Assembly: GCA_038373885.1 (NCBI GenBank)
Contig: JAWZYV010012243.1
Location: 284,067-348,066 of the forward strand
Length of the DNA stretch: 64,000 nucleotides
Reading direction: 5' to 3'
Source: Cheiracanthium punctorium
Lineage: Eukaryota; Arthropoda; Arachnida; Araneae; Cheiracanthiidae
Part shown: in pieces, positions 61,657-64,000 of the stretch
Numbering within the stretch: position 1 is the stretch's first letter
Layout of the letters: every line of letters starts with the position of its first letter
Notes under the pieces: generated by a model
Seen by the model: the letters and a program-made list of their open reading frames with translations, nothing else
The model's database searches: none
Told to the model about the DNA's origin: nothing
Made by a program: the position numbers and the translations under genes

Positions 61657-63322
61657 TTTGTGAAGAGGTCTTGCACGCCCCCCACGGTGAAAAGCCCTTC
61701 ACGAATTTTCGATAGTAAGTACACAGACCGAGAAAACTTCTTAAATCATGGATATTCTCGGGGCGACTCCAGTTCTGGACTGCGGACGTCTTTTCGGGAT
61801 CGGTTCGGACTCCGTGGGCGGATATTATGTGCCCGAGATAACGTACTTCCCGACGAAACAAGTTGCACTTCGATGGACTCAGTTTCAAGTTTGCCTCTTT
61901 TAATTTCTGCAGCACCTTTCGGATATTCTCGAGATGCTCTTCGAAAGTCCTTCCGACGATGATGATATCGTCCAAATAAACGAGACATGCTTCGTAGGAA
62001 AGTCCTCTCAACACTGTCTCCATTAGACGCTCGAATGTAGCAGGTGCGTTGCAGAGTCCAAAAGGCATAACTTTGAACTGCCATAATCCTTGTCCCGTGG
62101 TGAACGCAGTCTTTTCACGGTCGTCGGGATGAATTTCCACTTGCCAGTAACCACTTTTCAGATCCAGAGTGGAGAACCATTCGTTTCCCGATAAAGTGTC
62201 CAAAGTGTCGTCTATCCTGGGAAGAGGGTAGCTGTCTTTCTTGGTAATGTCATTCAGACGTCTGTAGTCAACACAGAACCGGGTGGAACCATCCTTCTTC
62301 CGGACCAAAACAATTGGCGAGGCCCAGGGACTAGTCGATGGCTCGATGACGTCATCACGCTGCATCTCCTCTAAAAGTCTGCTCACCTCTTCTTGCTTAG
62401 CAAACGGCAGCCGCCTAGGATGTTGCTTGATGGGAGAATGGCTGCCTGTATCTATCCTATGTTGAGTTAAGCTCGTACGGCCAAAGTCACCCGAAGTACG
62501 GGAGAAGAGGTCTTCAAATTCAGCTATTACTTTCTCCGCAGCGCTTCTCTGTTCTGCCGTTAACTCCACGTCTTGTATTAATTCCTTCGTCAGGCACTCG
62601 GAAGATTTAGCTGTCGTTTGGCTGATGTTCTTATTAATGCAGGTAACAGGAGTGCATGTCGCCAACACTTCATTTTTCTTTATCACCTTCGACTTGTCCG
62701 TCACATTTACTACTCTAACTGGAATTTCTGTTCTCGACAAGTCCACAAGTGTTGCTCCCACAAGTACTCCTCTGACGGAATCACTATTGTTTGGGTGTTC
62801 GATTAATCCAAAACGGAATTTATTGCTTTCTTTTACTGTTCCAGAAATTATTGAATCAGTTCTGGGAGGTAGAGTGATATCAGTCTGGGCTATTATTTGC
62901 TGAACAGGTAAAATAGTTTCATTTTTAATATCGAACGCAGCTATTTCTTCTGAGTCTGAACGAAGCTCGTTATTCTTAAAGTCCAAGTTAAATTTGTGCG
63001 ATTTTAAAAAGTCGAGTCCGAGAATAAAAGAGTCTGTAATATTGGCGACATATACCACATGGTCGTATCTGGCATTTCCAAACGTGATTTCTACTTGCGC
63101 TTTTCCGCCCACTTCGATCTTGTCACCTGTCACAGTCTGGAGGGTCAGCGCGGGCGGAGTCCAGATAATCTTCAAGTTCAATTTCTTGGCCAGATCCGTC
63201 CTTATGATGGTTACGTTCGCTCCAGTATCAATCAGCATGTGGCATGGGGAACCATTAACGTATCCCAGTACGAAGAGTCCATTACTGCCGCCATTCACTG
63301 ATGAAATCTGTAAGACTTTCAA
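61622..63322 (-). CDS. Gypsy protease and reverse transcriptase
   Basis: A 566-codon frame. The aspartic protease site DTGANVTII lies near residues 33-41, with partner motif LGLDFL near 97-102. The reverse transcriptase then shows the conserved palm segments SPWASPIVLVRKKDGS.RFCVDYR, STLDLKSGYWQ, MPFGLCNAPATF and the catalytic YLDD (about residue 470), then LGHIIS and LRSFLGLCTYYRKF. The pol frame is the -1 frame relative to gag. It stays open across the gag stop, so the listed start is only nominal (a TTG codon) and gag-pol was probably made by frameshifting. The last about 25 codons are out of frame after the C-run. Confidence 0.9.
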   Translation of the reverse strand: MKVLQISSVNGGSNGLFVLGYVNGSPCHMLIDTGANVTIIRTDLAKKLNLKIIWTPPALTLQTVTGDKIEVGGKAQVEITFGNARYDHVVYVANITDSFILGLDFLKSHKFNLDFKNNELRSDSEEIAAFDIKNETILPVQQIIAQTDITLPPRTDSIISGTVKESNKFRFGLIEHPNNSDSVRGVLVGATLVDLSRTEIPVRVVNVTDKSKVIKKNEVLATCTPVTCINKNISQTTAKSSECLTKELIQDVELTAEQRSAAEKVIAEFEDLFSRTSGDFGRTSLTQHRIDTGSHSPIKQHPRRLPFAKQEEVSRLLEEMQRDDVIEPSTSPWASPIVLVRKKDGSTRFCVDYRRLNDITKKDSYPLPRIDDTLDTLSGNEWFSTLDLKSGYWQVEIHPDDREKTAFTTGQGLWQFKVMPFGLCNAPATFERLMETVLRGLSYEACLVYLDDIIIVGRTFEEHLENIRKVLQKLKEANLKLSPSKCNLFRREVRYLGHIISAHGVRTDPEKTSAVQNWSRPENIHDLRSFLGLCTYYRKFVKGFSPWGACKTSSQIDRDWTKISMD

Positions 63323-63996
63323 ACGAGGCTTTTGAATATCCTCAGTCTCTGTTCCTGAAAGTCGTCTCTTTTCTGTCTTTCTTCATGGGCTTCTCTGGTG
63401 CATTGATAACTGCGATCTTTACGACGAAAGTTCTTTTGTGCGTCACAGTATTTTCGTAAATGCCCCTCGCTGTTGCACCTCCAACATTTCACTTTCTTTG
63501 GGCCATCTCTCGTTCTATCGGATCTTAATTTTCGTTCTATGAGATCTTCAATTCTCTTCAACCTGTTCTCGACGCTCTCTGTGTCTTTATCGGCTCCCTC
63601 TTGGACCGTGACAGCTCTAAACGCATGCCGATCTTTCCAGACGGCCCGCTGAGCTGCTTCTAGCTTCATTGCGAAGACGAGAGCAGATTTCAAATCCTGA
63701 TAATCCTCCAACATGAGTGCCTTTTGGGTTTCTGGATCACGGATGGCTTCAATAAAATGACACACCGCCATTTCTTCTCTGACATTATCAAGGTGGTCCA
63801 TGTAGGCTAGATGACACAGCCTATCTATGTCCGAAGCCAGCTCTTGAAGGGTCTCGCCAGATCTCTGCATCCTTGACTTAAGTTGGATTCTACTATATCC
63901 CACTTCTGACATCAAATGTTGCGGAATTACTCTGCTACTCCTGGGGTTCGTCGTTCTAAAGTCCTGTTGGTGTAAAAAGTTCAAGTAAAAAGTCAC
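63319..63996 (-). CDS. Gypsy gag, C-terminal part
   Basis: A 225-codon frame running off the right edge. The upstream part is a capsid-like helical region (SEVGYSRIQLKSRMQRSGET...LQELASDIDRLCHLAY, a retrotransposon-gag-type segment). The downstream part has one zinc knuckle CWRCNSEGHLRKYC (C-x2-C-x4-H-x4-C) in a basic context, which binds element RNA. The stop overlaps the pol frame by four bases. Intact as far as visible. Confidence 0.85.
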   Translation of the reverse strand: MTFYLNFLHQQDFRTTNPRSSRVIPQHLMSEVGYSRIQLKSRMQRSGETLQELASDIDRLCHLAYMDHLDNVREEMAVCHFIEAIRDPETQKALMLEDYQDLKSALVFAMKLEAAQRAVWKDRHAFRAVTVQEGADKDTESVENRLKRIEDLIERKLRSDRTRDGPKKVKCWRCNSEGHLRKYCDAQKNFRRKDRSYQCTREAHEERQKRDDFQEQRLRIFKSLV

Positions 63997-64000
63997 TTGT

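Larger units (their letters stand above)
59690..63996 (-). mobile_element. Ty3/Gypsy retrotransposon, partial, minus strand
   Basis: Read on the minus strand the order is gag (CCHC), protease, reverse transcriptase, RNase H, integrase, the Ty3/Gypsy order. The 5' LTR and gag N-terminus lie beyond the window's right edge. The 3' end is cut inside integrase at about 59690, so no 3' LTR is present. The copy is disabled by a frameshift at the RT/RNase H boundary (C-run 61678-61683), an internal deletion with frame changes in RNase H (about 61250-61410), a frameshift in the integrase zinc finger (about 60776) and a 654-bp insertion (59873-60526). Base composition is markedly richer in G+C than the host DNA around it. 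Confidence 0.88.

Noticed and set aside
61639..63335. Open frames on the + strand (60-113 codons) opposite Gypsy gag-pol
   Set aside because: They are antisense shadows of the higher-G+C Gypsy coding sequence, with no independent motifs.

Overview
The window is animal genomic DNA: very AT-rich, with long GT-AG introns and many transposon remnants. The only host gene recognised is the 3' part of a p90 ribosomal S6 kinase (RSK/RPS6KA) gene on the + strand. The repeat mix points to an arthropod, and I would guess a spider or other arachnid. It includes tRNA-derived SINEs, hAT, Tc1/mariner, piggyBac-like and pogo-like DNA elements, a Helitron, Penelope-like and jockey-like remnants, and a Ty3/Gypsy element. 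The organism assignment is inference; only the gene family and repeat classes are read from sequence.

Layout. 1-2720: AT-rich, presumably intron or 5' part of the RSK gene, with a tRNA-like SINE fragment and a TTAA-flanked MITE. 2721-41840: thirteen RSK exons encoding 578 residues, from kinase subdomain VIb of the N-terminal kinase to the stop codon. Everything upstream (roughly the first 150 residues) lies outside the window. The introns hold most of the mobile DNA. The 7.8-14.3 kb intron carries a 4.5-kb hAT element with a perfect 8-bp target duplication and three further elements nested in it. The 25.4-28.2 kb intron carries a probable second hAT element filled with Helitron-like DNA and a SINE. 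The 28.5-37.6 kb intron carries a 3.1-kb long inverted repeat, a 148-bp tandem array, a complete-ended Helitron with a helicase remnant, and a second tandem array.

41841-57500: 3' UTR and gene-poor AT-rich DNA with a few MITEs and one SINE copy. 57500-64000: a repeat island with a 212-bp TA-flanked MITE, the 5' half of a Tc1-like element (+), and a Ty3/Gypsy retrotransposon (-) with gag, protease, reverse transcriptase, RNase H and integrase. The Gypsy element is broken by frameshifts, an internal deletion and a 654-bp insertion.

Functionally there is one story: an ERK-activated, dual-kinase-domain RSK. Its activation-loop, turn-motif, hydrophobic-motif and ERK-site residues are all present. 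Its C-terminal kinase has a methionine gatekeeper, and its tail has an ERK-docking motif but no PDZ ligand. The remaining sequence is best explained as layers of transposon insertion.
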